This document shows, piece by piece, positions 11,073 through 20,153 of a stretch of DNA of 58,037 nucleotides (position 1 is the stretch's first letter; every line of letters begins with the position of its first letter). The notes under the pieces are model-generated. The model was not told where the DNA came from, made no database searches, and saw only the letters and a program-made list of their open reading frames with translations. The stretch covers positions 1 to 58,037 of the forward strand of contig DROS01000037.1 in NCBI GenBank assembly GCA_011321815.1. Reading direction: 5' to 3'. Made by a program: the position numbers and the translations under genes. This stretch comes from Gammaproteobacteria bacterium (GTDB lineage: Bacteria > Pseudomonadota > Gammaproteobacteria > SZUA-152).

Positions 11073-12296
11073 ATGAAACATACAAAACTTTCCCTGCAAA
11101 CCAGCGCCTTCCTATGTTGTGGTGTTTTAGCTGCCACCGCTTCAGCCTCCGGGTTTCGTATACCCGAAATATCCACTGCCGGCACCGCGCTTTCCAACGC
11201 GCTGGTGGCCAACCCGGATTTGCCAGGCGCCCTGCCTTATAACCCGGCAGCCATGGCTTTTCATGAAAAAGGTCAGCTACTGGTAGGTGTCGTGGTCGTT
11301 CAGCCAGATATCAGTGCAAAAACTGATGTGGGTAATAATTCAAAGAGCAAGGGTAAAAGCACAATTCCAATACCCAACGTATTTGCCTCAGGCCGCATCA
11401 ACAATGCCTGGACAGCAGGTGTTGCCATTAATGCACCTTTTGGACTGGAAACCAACTGGCAGGCAGGTACTTTTGGTACATTTTCTGGACCTGCTGCTGC
11501 ATTGGAACCTGAACACAGCAAAATTGAGATGCTGAACATCAATCCCAATGTGGCATATCAGTTTGGCAATACCAGCATCGCTCTGGGTATTGATGACTAT
11601 CAGGTGCGGAACCTGATTTTTAACACACAGGCAATTTCCATCACCGGCAGTGGACAGGATTATGGCTGGAATATTGGCTTGCTGCACGCACAAAACAACT
11701 GGAGCGTGGGACTGTCTTATCGTTCCAGTGTAAAAGTCAAAATTGATGGTACGGTAACGGCCGGCCCCGTCACATCTCCAGCCACAGCTGAAATAGAATT
11801 TCCAAGCCTGTTACAAGTGGGTGCCCGTTACAAAGTGGATGACAAACTGGCCGTCGAATTTGATGTGGAACAAACCGGCTGGAGCAGCTTTGACACCATC
11901 ACCATCAATCACTCAAACACTCTTGTCACCGCTAACCCCATCAATAGTAAAAACAACTGGAGTGACTCCATGGCCTATCGCCTGGGTGCCACCTATGACC
12001 TGTCCTCCATCAATCAGTTACGATTCGGTTATTCCTACGATGAAACCCCCAGCGATGATAATTTCTTCTCTGCCCGGGTTCCTGGCAATGACCGGCAAAT
12101 GCTCAGCCTGGGTCTTGCCCACAAGCAGGCGGACTGGACCATCGAGTTTGCCTATCTGTATATGCAGGCCGATGATCGAAAAATTGCCTCCTCAACCCCC
12201 TTCACAGGTGGAGATCCCAACGGCACCACTGCCTACAACGGCACCTACAAACTCTCAGCACATTTGTTCAGCTTTGGGGTCAGCACACAGTTTTAG
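11073..12296 (+). CDS. Outer-membrane protein of the OmpP1/FadL family
   Basis: A second FadL-type beta-barrel, 407 residues from the start at 11073 (MKHTKLSLQTSAFL). GGAG lies about 11 bases upstream, and the signal peptide ends near ATASASGFRIPE. The hatch signature is ISTAGTALSNALVAN and LPYNPAAMAF; later segments alternate as barrel strands and the protein ends in a Phe (FGVSTQF), as outer-membrane proteins usually do. It differs strongly from the divergent neighbour, so this is not a recent duplication. An upstream in-frame ATG (11043) is possible but would spoil the signal peptide. It probably imports a hydrophobic substrate, identity unknown. Confidence 0.9.
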   Translation: MKHTKLSLQTSAFLCCGVLAATASASGFRIPEISTAGTALSNALVANPDLPGALPYNPAAMAFHEKGQLLVGVVVVQPDISAKTDVGNNSKSKGKSTIPIPNVFASGRINNAWTAGVAINAPFGLETNWQAGTFGTFSGPAAALEPEHSKIEMLNINPNVAYQFGNTSIALGIDDYQVRNLIFNTQAISITGSGQDYGWNIGLLHAQNNWSVGLSYRSSVKVKIDGTVTAGPVTSPATAEIEFPSLLQVGARYKVDDKLAVEFDVEQTGWSSFDTITINHSNTLVTANPINSKNNWSDSMAYRLGATYDLSSINQLRFGYSYDETPSDDNFFSARVPGNDRQMLSLGLAHKQADWTIEFAYLYMQADDRKIASSTPFTGGDPNGTTAYNGTYKLSAHLFSFGVSTQF

Positions 12297-12311
12297 GCCT
12301 CTACTGCCCAC

Positions 12312-12352
12312 AACCAAAAAAGGGCGGCTCATCTGAGTCGCCCTTTTTGGTT
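12312..12352. terminator. Bidirectional terminator between the second fadL-type gene and dsrE2
   Basis: The arms AACCAAAAAAGGGCGGCTC and GAGTCGCCCTTTTTGGTT flank a 4-base ATCT loop. The A-run and T-run on either side make it able to work for both convergent genes. Confidence 0.9.
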
Positions 12353-12367
12353 CGCTGACAATAAAAA

Positions 12368-12835
12368 TCAGATAAACAAACAAATATCCGACTCACCGGC
12401 AAACTCGAAGAAAGTTGCTGCTCCTCCGTACTCGATGCCATCGAGAAAATCATCAGAACTGAATTCGAATAAATCCACCGTCATCTGACAGGCAATCAGT
12501 TTCACTTCTGCTTCGAGGCAAAGTTCACGTAACTCTTCCAGGCTGGCGACGCCTTTGGATTTCATCTTCTGTTTCATCATCATCGTCATCATCGACTGCA
12601 TGCCTGGCAGGGCCTGTACCAACACAGGCATGGGCATAGGCATAGGCATGCCGGGGTTACCGATGGAGGTTACCTTCAGATCCATTTTTTTGCGCAACAG
12701 CTGTAGACCATAAAAAGTACAAAAAATCTGTACCTCGTAACCCAATGCTGCGGCAGTGGAGGCCAGGATGAAAGGCGGGTAAGCCCAATCAAACGAACCT
12801 TTGGTGGCAATAATTGCCAACTTTTTCTCTGCCAT
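12368..12835 (-). CDS. dsrE2: DsrE2-family sulfur-transfer protein
   Basis: A 155-residue member of the DsrE/DsrF/DrsH-like family, DsrE2 branch. Members relay sulfane sulfur with TusA and rhodanese in sulfur oxidisers. It begins with the family strand KLAIIATKGSFDWAYPPFILA. Candidate cysteines are in VQIFCTFYGL and KLIACQMTVDLF. The middle is the Met/Pro-rich segment GNPGMPMPMPMP followed by MMTMMMKQKMKSKG, which is usual in this branch, where a membrane-associated helix is expected. It is transcribed just after tusA, 58 bp downstream, so a tusA-dsrE2 operon is likely. A rhodanese gene, often the third partner, is not seen here. Confidence 0.88.
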   Translation of the reverse strand: MAEKKLAIIATKGSFDWAYPPFILASTAAALGYEVQIFCTFYGLQLLRKKMDLKVTSIGNPGMPMPMPMPVLVQALPGMQSMMTMMMKQKMKSKGVASLEELRELCLEAEVKLIACQMTVDLFEFSSDDFLDGIEYGGAATFFEFAGESDICLFI

Positions 12836-12893
12836 TTCATACCTCCTCAGACATCACAACATTTTTACAGGCCGGTGGGTGCTGTTTCCAGAT

Positions 12894-13124
12894 TCAGCCC
12901 TTTTTCATGAAAAAATAGAACTTGCCACCCTCTTCGTGTGATTCCGTCAATTCATTGCCGGTTTGCTTCGCAAACGCTTCGAAATCCTTCACTGCACCCG
13001 GGTCAGTGGCAATAATATGCAACACCTGACCCGCACTCATGCCGCCCAGAGCCTTTTTCGCACGCAAAATGGGAAGGGGGCAGTTCAGACCTGACGCGTC
13101 CAATTCTTGATCAAAATTTGCCAT
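12894..13124 (-). CDS. tusA: Sulfur carrier protein TusA
   Basis: A 76-residue TusA/SirA-family protein that carries a persulfide on the cysteine of the Cys-Pro-x-Pro motif, here Cys15 (GLNCPLPILRAKKAL). The two-layer alpha/beta fold pattern (VLHIIATDPGAVKDFEAFAKQTG then KFYFFMKKG) is complete. In sulfur oxidisers it delivers cytoplasmic sulfane sulfur to the Dsr or sHdr oxidation pathways; in other bacteria it acts in tRNA thiolation. The neighbouring dsrE2 and the sox genes 2 kb away favour the dissimilatory role. A GGAG-like site (AAAGGAGTGTAAC) precedes the ATG. Confidence 0.95.
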   Translation of the reverse strand: MANFDQELDASGLNCPLPILRAKKALGGMSAGQVLHIIATDPGAVKDFEAFAKQTGNELTESHEEGGKFYFFMKKG

Positions 13125-13611
13125 TGTTACACTCCTTTACAATTATTCATTAAGGCGGGTTAAAACACTGTATTAGAATTCAATTGTCAACTTATATTCC
13201 AATATGCTCAAAAAAGCAACCTGCCATATGCCGGTGAATACCACATTTCCGATTTTTTAGCGGCCGCACTGGTAACTACTATAGTGAGATACTGTAACGA
13301 GTACAGCGTTAAAATGACTGTGACGCTGTGCCGATATCAATCAGACGTTCAATGTTTAGCCATGAAAATGACCGATAAAAAATCGAACCTTGCGTTGCTG
13401 CCACCTGTCTCACTTTTTACCGGGGTGTGGGTATAGTGCGCCGGCTAAATGATATTGACGGACCCAACATCAACGACGTTCCGCTTCCCGCCGAAAAAGA
13501 CGCCGGCCATGCGCTTCAAAACACACCTTGCCCTCCTGCATGCCGGACAGACCAACTGAACCTGTCAGTAGCGTCTGGCGGGCGTAGAGAACCCGCTCGC
13601 GAACAAGGTAA
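13125..13611. other. Intergenic region upstream of the M48 protease gene
   Basis: 487 bp with no supported gene. It contains an ACAGCG...CGCTGT inverted repeat near 13300-13328. Near 13527-13560 it has a stretch ending GACAGACCAACTGA, similar to the right end of the inverted repeat at 14-114. It should contain promoters for tusA (minus) and the protease gene (plus). Confidence 0.4.
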
Positions 13612-15201
13612 TTGTTTGCCCAGACCACTAAACGTTACACTGCTCCCATTGATACTCAAACAGCCACACATCTCGTGAAACACCCAACACTCCCGATAAT
13701 CCCACGCCCCCAACGTCTGTTGTTGCCTGGCCTGCTACTGACCTGCCTGCTGGTTGTCAGCCTGATATTGCCCTTCAGCACACTGGCCAGTGATCTGTCT
13801 GCGCAATTGCCGGACATTGGCAAGGCCGGTACTTCCGTACTTTCACCACGTGAAGAACAGCAACTTGGGCGGGAATTCATGCGCAGTGTGCGGCACAACC
13901 TAAAACTGGTGAACGACCCTCCGACGGTGACCTATCTGCAAGGCCTGGCGGACCAACTGGTTACCTCATTGCAGGAAAACCGCCCCCCTATCACTGTGTT
14001 TTTGGTGGATGATCCATCCATCAACGCTTTTGCCGGCCCCGGTGGTTACATTGGCATTCATACTGGTCTGCTGCTGACCTCACGCAATGAGGGGGAGCTG
14101 GTTTCCGTACTGGCACATGAAATCGCGCACGTCACCCAACGCCATTTAGTGCGGGCGATGGAGGCAAACGGCCGCATGAGCCTGCCCACTATGGGGGCTC
14201 TGATCGCTGCTATTGTGCTCGGTGCCAGCAATCCCCAAGCGGGAGAAGCCCTGTTGGCATCCACTATGGCCAACAGCACACAGCAGCAACTCACTCACTC
14301 CCGCAGCAACGAGCAGGAAGCCGATAACATTGGCCTTGATCTCATGGTCAGCGCCGATTACGACCCACGCGCTATGGTGGCTTTTTTTGAAATCCTGCAA
14401 AACAGCCAACGGTCCACAGAATTTGCCGCGCCAGAATTTATGCGCACCCATCCGCTTACCCTGAGTCGTGTTGCCGATGCCCGTAACCGTGCTGAGCAAT
14501 ATCCTGTACGTGCACCACGTAATAACACCACATTTGAACTCATGCAGGCACGCACCATCATGCGCGGCGGAGAAAACGAAGCTACATCACCCAATGCCCG
14601 TCTGGAAAAGTCTGCCTGGTCTCAGGAGGCAAAAAAATATTTTAATGCACTTAACGCAGCTAAAAAAGGCAATTACCCACAAGCCCGCATCGCATTGCGC
14701 CAACTCATCCAGGAAAACCGCTATCGTGTGCTATTCCCCTACAGCGCCGCACAAATTGAGCTCGCCGACAATCGCCCCAAATTTGCAAAAAAAATTCTGA
14801 GCCGGGCATTAAACCTGTTCCCAGGCAATTTATCCCTGATTGAACTTTACGCCAACACCCTGCTACTCTTGGGGCAGCCGCGCACAGCCTTGGAAGTGCT
14901 TAAAGCGGCCTTGCGCAAACATCCGGAGTACTATCGTCTGTACCAACCCTATGCCAAGGCCGCCAATGACCTCGATGAGAAAGCTGAAGCTTATCGGGCA
15001 CTGGCCGAATGGCAGTACGCGCAAGGAGGTCTTTATCAAGCGGTAAACTATCTTGAGCAAGCACTAAAAGCGCCGGGACTGCCGCCCTACGACCGCCTGA
15101 CACTTCAAGCACGTCAGGACATGCTGAAAGCAGAAGTCAGACAGCGCGAAGAGTCCGCTTCACAAGCGCCCGAAGATCATTTGAAAAGCACAGGATATTA
15201 A
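13612..15201 (+). CDS. bepA: M48-family metalloprotease with TPR repeats (BepA/YfgC type)
   Basis: A periplasmic zinc metalloprotease-chaperone of outer-membrane quality control (assists LptD and BAM substrates in E. coli). An N-terminal hydrophobic segment (LLLPGLLLTCLLVVSLILPF) acts as a signal or anchor. The M48 domain has the HExxH motif in LVSVLAHEIAHVTQRHL and the third ligand in NEQEADNIGLDLM. Residues about 330-510 form TPR-like helices (YFNALNAAKKGNYPQARIAL, NLSLIELYANTLLLLGQPRTAL). The start is uncertain: the TTG at 13612 follows AAGGTAA, and an in-frame GTG at 13675 would also keep the signal segment. The 529-residue length is slightly above E. coli BepA (487). Confidence 0.92.
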   Translation: MFAQTTKRYTAPIDTQTATHLVKHPTLPIIPRPQRLLLPGLLLTCLLVVSLILPFSTLASDLSAQLPDIGKAGTSVLSPREEQQLGREFMRSVRHNLKLVNDPPTVTYLQGLADQLVTSLQENRPPITVFLVDDPSINAFAGPGGYIGIHTGLLLTSRNEGELVSVLAHEIAHVTQRHLVRAMEANGRMSLPTMGALIAAIVLGASNPQAGEALLASTMANSTQQQLTHSRSNEQEADNIGLDLMVSADYDPRAMVAFFEILQNSQRSTEFAAPEFMRTHPLTLSRVADARNRAEQYPVRAPRNNTTFELMQARTIMRGGENEATSPNARLEKSAWSQEAKKYFNALNAAKKGNYPQARIALRQLIQENRYRVLFPYSAAQIELADNRPKFAKKILSRALNLFPGNLSLIELYANTLLLLGQPRTALEVLKAALRKHPEYYRLYQPYAKAANDLDEKAEAYRALAEWQYAQGGLYQAVNYLEQALKAPGLPPYDRLTLQARQDMLKAEVRQREESASQAPEDHLKSTGY

Positions 15202-15417
15202 CATCCAGGCCGAAAAAAGAGGCCCGCTTTTTAGCCTCGGCGGTTGTGCTATCTGACCATTCTGTTATAAGGGTCGGCAATTTTGTTGTGATTCAGCGAA
15301 CAGATTGACAACGAGCAACGTCGCCTGGATGGCCTCGTTGAGGGATGGCAGAAAATAAAACCGTATCGAAATAACGAAATAACGTAACTAAAACAACGAT
15401 TGAAGGAGGAAGCAGCG

Positions 15418-15792
15418 ATGCAAAAAACCGCAAGAAGTACCCTGGCGGCGGCCGGCACCCTGGCAATTGTACTGGGTGGTTTTGTCATTACCCCAAATAT
15501 TGTCAGCGCAGCAGAGGCGTCAGCCGTAGAGGAAGGTAAGAGAATCGCCTTTCACCGCGCAAAAGGTAACTGTCTGTCATGTCACAAAATTGCCGGAGGC
15601 TCCCAGCCAGGCAACATCGGCCCTGCGCTGGTCAACATGAAAGCCCGTTTTGCTGACAAGGCAAAACTACGTGCACAAATTTATGATGCAACAGCCAGCA
15701 ACCCCAACACCATTATGCCTCCTTTTGGTAAGCATAAAATTCTCAGCAAGAGCGAGCTGGATAAGGTTGTAGAGTTCATCTACACCCTGTAA
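15418..15792 (+). CDS. soxX: Sulfur-oxidation c-type cytochrome SoxX
   Basis: The small monohaem subunit of the periplasmic SoxXA cytochrome, which oxidatively couples thiosulfate to the SoxYZ carrier. It has 124 residues from the ATG at 15418, which follows an excellent GAAGGAGGAAGCAGCG ribosome site. The signal peptide ends near IVSAAEAS. The single haem motif is C52-L-S-C55-H56 and the likely distal Met is in NTIMPPFGKHKILS. It is the first gene of soxXYZA. The gene order X-Y-Z-A with soxA last differs from the common soxAX pairing but occurs in sulfur-oxidising gammaproteobacteria. Confidence 0.95.
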   Translation: MQKTARSTLAAAGTLAIVLGGFVITPNIVSAAEASAVEEGKRIAFHRAKGNCLSCHKIAGGSQPGNIGPALVNMKARFADKAKLRAQIYDATASNPNTIMPPFGKHKILSKSELDKVVEFIYTL

Positions 15793-15841
15793 TCGCTCAT
15801 GTATTCAAATATTAGAAAAGCTAGAAGGAGACACCACCATC

Positions 15842-16303
15842 ATGAAACGTAGAACCTTCCTAAAAGGTACAGTTACCAGTGGAATGCTGGGTGTTGCTGC
15901 AAGTGCTGGCTTGCTGACACCCCGCATGGTACTGGCTGCATGGCCAGAAACGGCATTTGCGGCTAAAAACATTGATGATGCCGTCGATGCACTACTCGGT
16001 AGTACCGCTCTCTCAGCAAGCGGCGACATCAAAATCAAAGCACCCGAAATCGCAGAAAACGGTGCCGTGGTTCCAATTACCATATCGACAGGCATGGCAG
16101 CGGAATCCATCAGTGTTCTGATTGCTAAAAACCCCTCACCTTTGGCCTGTAGTTTTGCTTTGGGTGGCAGCACTCTGGGATTTGTCTCAACTCGCGTAAA
16201 AATGGGGGAAACATCTGACTTGGTTGCAGTGGTTAAATCCGGTGGAAAACTGTACAGCGCGAAAAAAACGGTCAAAGTCACCATTGGTGGCTGCGGTGGT
16301 TAA
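15842..16303 (+). CDS. soxY: Thiosulfate oxidation carrier protein SoxY
   Basis: SoxY carries the sulfur substrate during Sox thiosulfate oxidation, bound to the cysteine of the C-terminal swinging arm. The 153-residue protein ends in the diagnostic Gly-Gly-Cys-Gly-Gly sequence. The N-terminus (MKRRTFLKGTVTSG) is a Tat signal with twin Arg, as expected for export folded with SoxZ. The ribosome site GAAGGAGA lies 11 bases before the ATG. It is followed by soxZ, its obligate partner. Confidence 0.97.
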   Translation: MKRRTFLKGTVTSGMLGVAASAGLLTPRMVLAAWPETAFAAKNIDDAVDALLGSTALSASGDIKIKAPEIAENGAVVPITISTGMAAESISVLIAKNPSPLACSFALGGSTLGFVSTRVKMGETSDLVAVVKSGGKLYSAKKTVKVTIGGCGG

Positions 16304-16348
16304 CCACACCTGATTCGTTACCACTATTCATATTAGAGGACAAATAGC

Positions 16349-16666
16349 ATGGCCAAAAAGAAGATTCGTATCCGCGCCAAGATGAAAGGCGATATAGCGG
16401 AGATCAAAACCCTGATGAGCCATCCGATGGAAACCGGCTTTCGGAAAAACAAAAAAACAGGTAAAAAAATTCCACCTCACTTCATCAAAGAAGTTATCTG
16501 CGAACACAAAGGCAACAAAGTTCTGGTCGCATCCTGGGGTGTCGCTGTATCCAAAAACCCGTACTTATCGTTCAAATTCAAAGGTGCCGCCAAGGGTGAC
16601 ACAATCACCATTAGTTGGAATGACAACAAAGGCGAAAGTGCAACTGCTGATGCAAAAATCAGCTAA
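16349..16666 (+). CDS. soxZ: Thiosulfate oxidation carrier complex protein SoxZ
   Basis: A 105-residue SoxZ that forms the SoxYZ heterodimer and has no signal peptide of its own; it is exported with SoxY through Tat. The Ig-like core is recognisable in IKTLMSHPMETGFRKNKKTG and IPPHFIKEVICEHKGN. AGAGGACAAATAGC precedes the ATG. It lies 45 bp after soxY and 75 bp before soxA in the soxXYZA run. Confidence 0.97.
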   Translation: MAKKKIRIRAKMKGDIAEIKTLMSHPMETGFRKNKKTGKKIPPHFIKEVICEHKGNKVLVASWGVAVSKNPYLSFKFKGAAKGDTITISWNDNKGESATADAKIS

Positions 16667-16741
16667 CACTGGCTGATAAATACAATAAGCTGTTGTCTGC
16701 CATTTCGACAGTTGCAGCAATAGATGGATGGAGGAACAATA

Positions 16742-17575
16742 ATGAAAAAATTGCTTTTGATCAGTGCAGCGATTAGCGTCCTTGGTGCGCCGCTGGCCAG
16801 TCAAGCGAGTCCTGAAGATGACTTGAAAACATTTAGAGGGTATTTTATGGAACGCTTTCCCAATGTTCCCCTGGAGGAATTTGCCAATGGCGTATATGCC
16901 ATTGATGCGGATTCCCGCGAACAATGGGAAGCCATTGAGGAATTCCCCCCGTATGAACTCGCTATAGAGGAAGGTGAAGAATTATTCAACACACCTTTCA
17001 AAAACGGCAAAACCTACGCCAGCTGTTTCCGCAATGATGGCATTGGGGTAAAAGGCGACTACCCTTATTACGATACGGAAAAAGGTCAGGTGGAAACTTT
17101 AGAATCCGCAATCAATGCATGCCGCACAAAAAATGGTGAAAAACCGCTAAAATGGAAGCAAGGTGAAATCGCTTCTCTGTCAGCCTACATGGCCTACACC
17201 ACGCGCGGCCAAATCATTGACATCAAAATCCCCCACGATCAGCGTGCAATGGATGCTTATGAAAACGGTAAGCATTTCTACTACGCTCGCCGTGGTCAGT
17301 TGAATATGTCTTGCGCACATTGTCATATAGACAACTCCGGCAACAAAATCCGTGCTGACCTCCTGTCGCCGGCGCTGGGGCAGTTAACCCATTTCCCGGT
17401 TTACCGGTCAAGGTGGGGTAATCTGGGTACAGTACACCGCCGTTTCGCGGGTTGTAACAATCAAGTCCGTGCCCTGCCCTTTAAAGCCCAAAGCACACAA
17501 TACCGTGACCTTGAATACTTCCTTACCTACATGAGTAACGGTATCCCCTGGAATGGCCCGGGCGCGCGCAAATAG
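16742..17575 (+). CDS. soxA: L-cysteine S-thiosulfotransferase subunit SoxA
   Basis: The catalytic subunit of SoxXA, which forms the SoxY cysteine-S-thiosulfonate bond. With the ATG at 16742 (MKKLLLISAAISVLG, after GGAGGAACAAT) it has 277 residues and a signal peptide ending near SQA-SPEDD. It is the one-haem type: the only CxxCH is C191-A-H-C194-H195. The N-terminal haem site is replaced by the C95/C127 pair expected to form a disulfide. The modified active-site ligand cysteine is C238 in RRFAGCNNQ. It ends the soxXYZA run and is followed by a terminator. soxB is 10 kb away. Confidence 0.95.
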   Translation: MKKLLLISAAISVLGAPLASQASPEDDLKTFRGYFMERFPNVPLEEFANGVYAIDADSREQWEAIEEFPPYELAIEEGEELFNTPFKNGKTYASCFRNDGIGVKGDYPYYDTEKGQVETLESAINACRTKNGEKPLKWKQGEIASLSAYMAYTTRGQIIDIKIPHDQRAMDAYENGKHFYYARRGQLNMSCAHCHIDNSGNKIRADLLSPALGQLTHFPVYRSRWGNLGTVHRRFAGCNNQVRALPFKAQSTQYRDLEYFLTYMSNGIPWNGPGARK

Positions 17576-17598
17576 CAATTCTTTAAATACTATAAAAA

Positions 17599-17630
17599 AA
17601 AGCCCGATGAACTAATATTCATCGGGCTTT
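17599..17630 (+). terminator. Terminator of the soxXYZA operon
   Basis: A 13-bp perfect stem (AAAGCCCGATGAA / TTCATCGGGCTTT) with a 6-base loop, followed by TTGTT. It sits 24 bp beyond the soxA stop, and its A-run upstream could also serve the convergent formyltransferase gene. Confidence 0.92.
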
Positions 17631-17719
17631 TGTTATTCCGGGCCTGCTCCCCCCGAATCCAGTGATTTCAACAACTGACCGGATACCGGAACAACAATGA
17701 CAGGTAAAACAGGCTTGAT

Positions 17720-18622
17720 CTAGCTTTTGGGTGTGCAGTTACTATCCTCCTGGTACTGACCCCCTGGCGGCAAAACAGAAGATTTACGTAAACGATACAA
17801 CCTCCAAAATCCAACAGGCGATATGATTTGATATCCTTTATTCAGTAAATCTTTAACATCCGCACGTGAAGGATGGGAAAAATAGCTGCCTTCCGTTTGT
17901 TTTCTCGACCTTTCTTTAAATGACTCAAGATTGGAAATAACATCGTCATAAACCTCAACACCTTGGTAAACCACATCACTCTCAACCTTAAATATATATT
18001 TTTGATCAGCATCTGTAATATTTATTTCTTTTTGATGCAAAATATCACCGGCATCAATTCGCTCATCGGTAATTTCATGTGCCGTCATACCAAACTTGGC
18101 GTTATTTTTTATAATCGAATACATGACAGGGTGAAGCCCCCGACAATACGGCAACCAGGCAGGATGAAAGTTTATAACCCCATACTTGGGAATAGAAATT
18201 ATATTCTCCTTAATAATCTGGTCAAAATAATATATTGTGATCAGATCTATGGATAATTTTTTCAGCATCTCTTCCACTTCGGTGGAATTTATATTCCCGG
18301 TTTTAATACATTGAATATCATATTTCTTGCAAAGATAATCAATTGAATAATAAGTCGGATGTTTCTTTACAATCCTGCCCAGCCAATGTGATATCTTTGT
18401 CATTTTTGGATGAACAACAAAATTAAGAAACAGGTAACACACAAAACGCAATCCTGAAGCTTTAAAATTAACGTAAGTCTGATAAAAAAGATTCCCTCTT
18501 TTCGTTTTTACAGGGTCGCTCAAAACCACTAATTTTATCTGGTCATGGTGTTTAATAATAATTTCCTGAATTGAGCGCGCCGAAGAAAAACAATCCACAT
18601 TAAATAGCGCAATACGATACAT
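17720..18622 (-). CDS. Formyltransferase-fold protein (methionyl-tRNA formyltransferase-like)
   Basis: A 300-residue protein of the 10-formyltetrahydrofolate-dependent formyltransferase superfamily. The start at 18622 (MYRIALFNVDCF) follows AGAGGATTTCAAT; 11 extra in-frame codons upstream are unlikely. The catalytic triad is visible: N151 and H153 in INFHPAWLPYCRGLHP, and D190 in DERIDAGDILHQKEI. It lacks the C-terminal tRNA-binding domain of true Fmt, so a small-molecule amine (as in sugar or amino-acid N-formylases) is the likelier acceptor. It is the last gene of the minus-strand cluster with the P450 and the aminotransferase-reductase fusion. N-formylation of the amine made by that fusion is an inference. 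The DNA is A+T-rich compared with sox. Confidence 0.85.
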   Translation of the reverse strand: MYRIALFNVDCFSSARSIQEIIIKHHDQIKLVVLSDPVKTKRGNLFYQTYVNFKASGLRFVCYLFLNFVVHPKMTKISHWLGRIVKKHPTYYSIDYLCKKYDIQCIKTGNINSTEVEEMLKKLSIDLITIYYFDQIIKENIISIPKYGVINFHPAWLPYCRGLHPVMYSIIKNNAKFGMTAHEITDERIDAGDILHQKEINITDADQKYIFKVESDVVYQGVEVYDDVISNLESFKERSRKQTEGSYFSHPSRADVKDLLNKGYQIISPVGFWRLYRLRKSSVLPPGGQYQEDSNCTPKS

Positions 18623-18719
18623 ATTGAAATCCTCTGATTTAATATTAATTGACAATAAGAGCCAAATCTTTTACTTGGAGCCCCACCCCAAAACTGCAAC
18701 ATTAAATAAATAACAAGAC

Positions 18720-20009
18720 TTAATTATTATCATAAAATCTTGATCGCATTTTAAACCCGGGCCAAATTGATACATTCCTGCGTATTGGGCGGAATTTTTT
18801 CTTTGATAGTGCAATATTCACATTTTTCTCAATAAAAACATGAATAACCAAACTTAATAACGTCCGCCCAAGATTTGCGCCCAAGCATAAACGTCGCCCG
18901 CCCCCAAAAGGAAGATATTCATTTTTTTTATATGATTTTTTCAAAAACCTGTCGGCAACAAACATTTCCGGGTTATCAAATACTTTTGGATCATGGTGGA
19001 CACGGTGAGGACATGGACAAACCATAGGCATATCTTTAACCTCTCCTTCTCCTGACTCAAGGTTATATTTTGTAATTTCCAATGCTTCATCAACATGATC
19101 AGGAGAAACTTTCCGTGGAAGAATTTCAATTGGCGAACAATAACGTAAAGTTTCAGATATAAAAGAATCAACTAAACTGCCATCGCCATGACTCACAGAC
19201 TTTCCTAAATTCAAAGCATTATCATCAGACGAATACCAGTAAAGCATCCAGGTAATTGATGAACCAGTAGTGTCATAACCAGCCGCAATCATGGAAACTA
19301 CATTGTCTCTGATAAACTGGTCATCATAGCCATAGGCTTCCTGGTTCATAACAAGCCATGACATAACACTATCATCATCCTTATTCCTGTTATTTCTGGC
19401 ATTCTCTATTTCGCTATATATCAACTTGTCTATATCTTTTACTATGGACGCAACAATTCTTCCAACTGAAAAAAAATTTTCTGGATTCCAGAATGACTTC
19501 CTATAGCTGACAATGTTGGCCATAAATCCTGTGGTTTTTTCAAATAGCGTGAAAACTTCTTTGATAAAATCAGAATCCTTTTCCCCCAAAACAATCCTTA
19601 CCATAGCCGTCATTGTCAAACGCCTGACCCATTCATCAAGATAAACATTTCCGCCCAAAACAGATTTATCAACTTCATCACATACAAATTTTTTCAACTC
19701 AGACAGCACATTTTCATTGACAGATGTTGATACTGACCGAGCCAAAACTTTCCGGGCAAAAAGATGCTCCTCCTGATCAAGTAAAAAAACACTTTGTTCA
19801 CCAAATAAAGGCCCTAAAAATTCATTTCCCGCTCCACCCAAGAATATATCCCCGGTTCTATTGTTAACTTCGGATATATCATCCGGGTTATCCACAAACA
19901 GAATATCCTCCCAACCGGGAACTTTATATTCTTTTGGCTGACCTGATCGAAATAAAAACATAGATGGAAGAAATAACCATCTAAAGTAGTCTGTGATATA
20001 CTTCACCAT
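18720..20009 (-). CDS. Cytochrome P450
   Basis: A complete 429-residue bacterial P450 (CYP110-like by general appearance; not searched). The haem loop is F368-GGGRRL-C375-LG, the I-helix oxygen motif is A243-GYDTT, and the K-helix E-x-x-R is E286/R289. A C-helix H-x-x-x-R (H82, R86) is present. No signal or membrane anchor is obvious. AAGGAAATATT precedes the ATG. It is soluble-type and needs ferredoxin and a reductase, neither of which is in the window. Position between the aminotransferase-reductase fusion and the formyltransferase suggests hydroxylation of the same long-chain product. The substrate is unknown. Codon use is A+T-rich. Confidence 0.95.
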   Translation of the reverse strand: MVKYITDYFRWLFLPSMFLFRSGQPKEYKVPGWEDILFVDNPDDISEVNNRTGDIFLGGAGNEFLGPLFGEQSVFLLDQEEHLFARKVLARSVSTSVNENVLSELKKFVCDEVDKSVLGGNVYLDEWVRRLTMTAMVRIVLGEKDSDFIKEVFTLFEKTTGFMANIVSYRKSFWNPENFFSVGRIVASIVKDIDKLIYSEIENARNNRNKDDDSVMSWLVMNQEAYGYDDQFIRDNVVSMIAAGYDTTGSSITWMLYWYSSDDNALNLGKSVSHGDGSLVDSFISETLRYCSPIEILPRKVSPDHVDEALEITKYNLESGEGEVKDMPMVCPCPHRVHHDPKVFDNPEMFVADRFLKKSYKKNEYLPFGGGRRLCLGANLGRTLLSLVIHVFIEKNVNIALSKKKFRPIRRNVSIWPGFKMRSRFYDNN

Positions 20010-20153
20010 AATATTTCCTTATAAATTACAAACACCGTAAAAAAACAGGTGGCTTCGGCAGTTATTAAACAGCCCAACTTGTCACAACGTAAGATTATAC
20101 TCCTATACTATGTGACATTTATGATCGCACTAACCCAACGGTATTTTAATAAC

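Noticed and set aside
15210-15245. Hairpin GAGGC...GCCTC after the protease gene as a terminator
   Set aside because: Short stem with a large loop and no following T-run; too weak to call.
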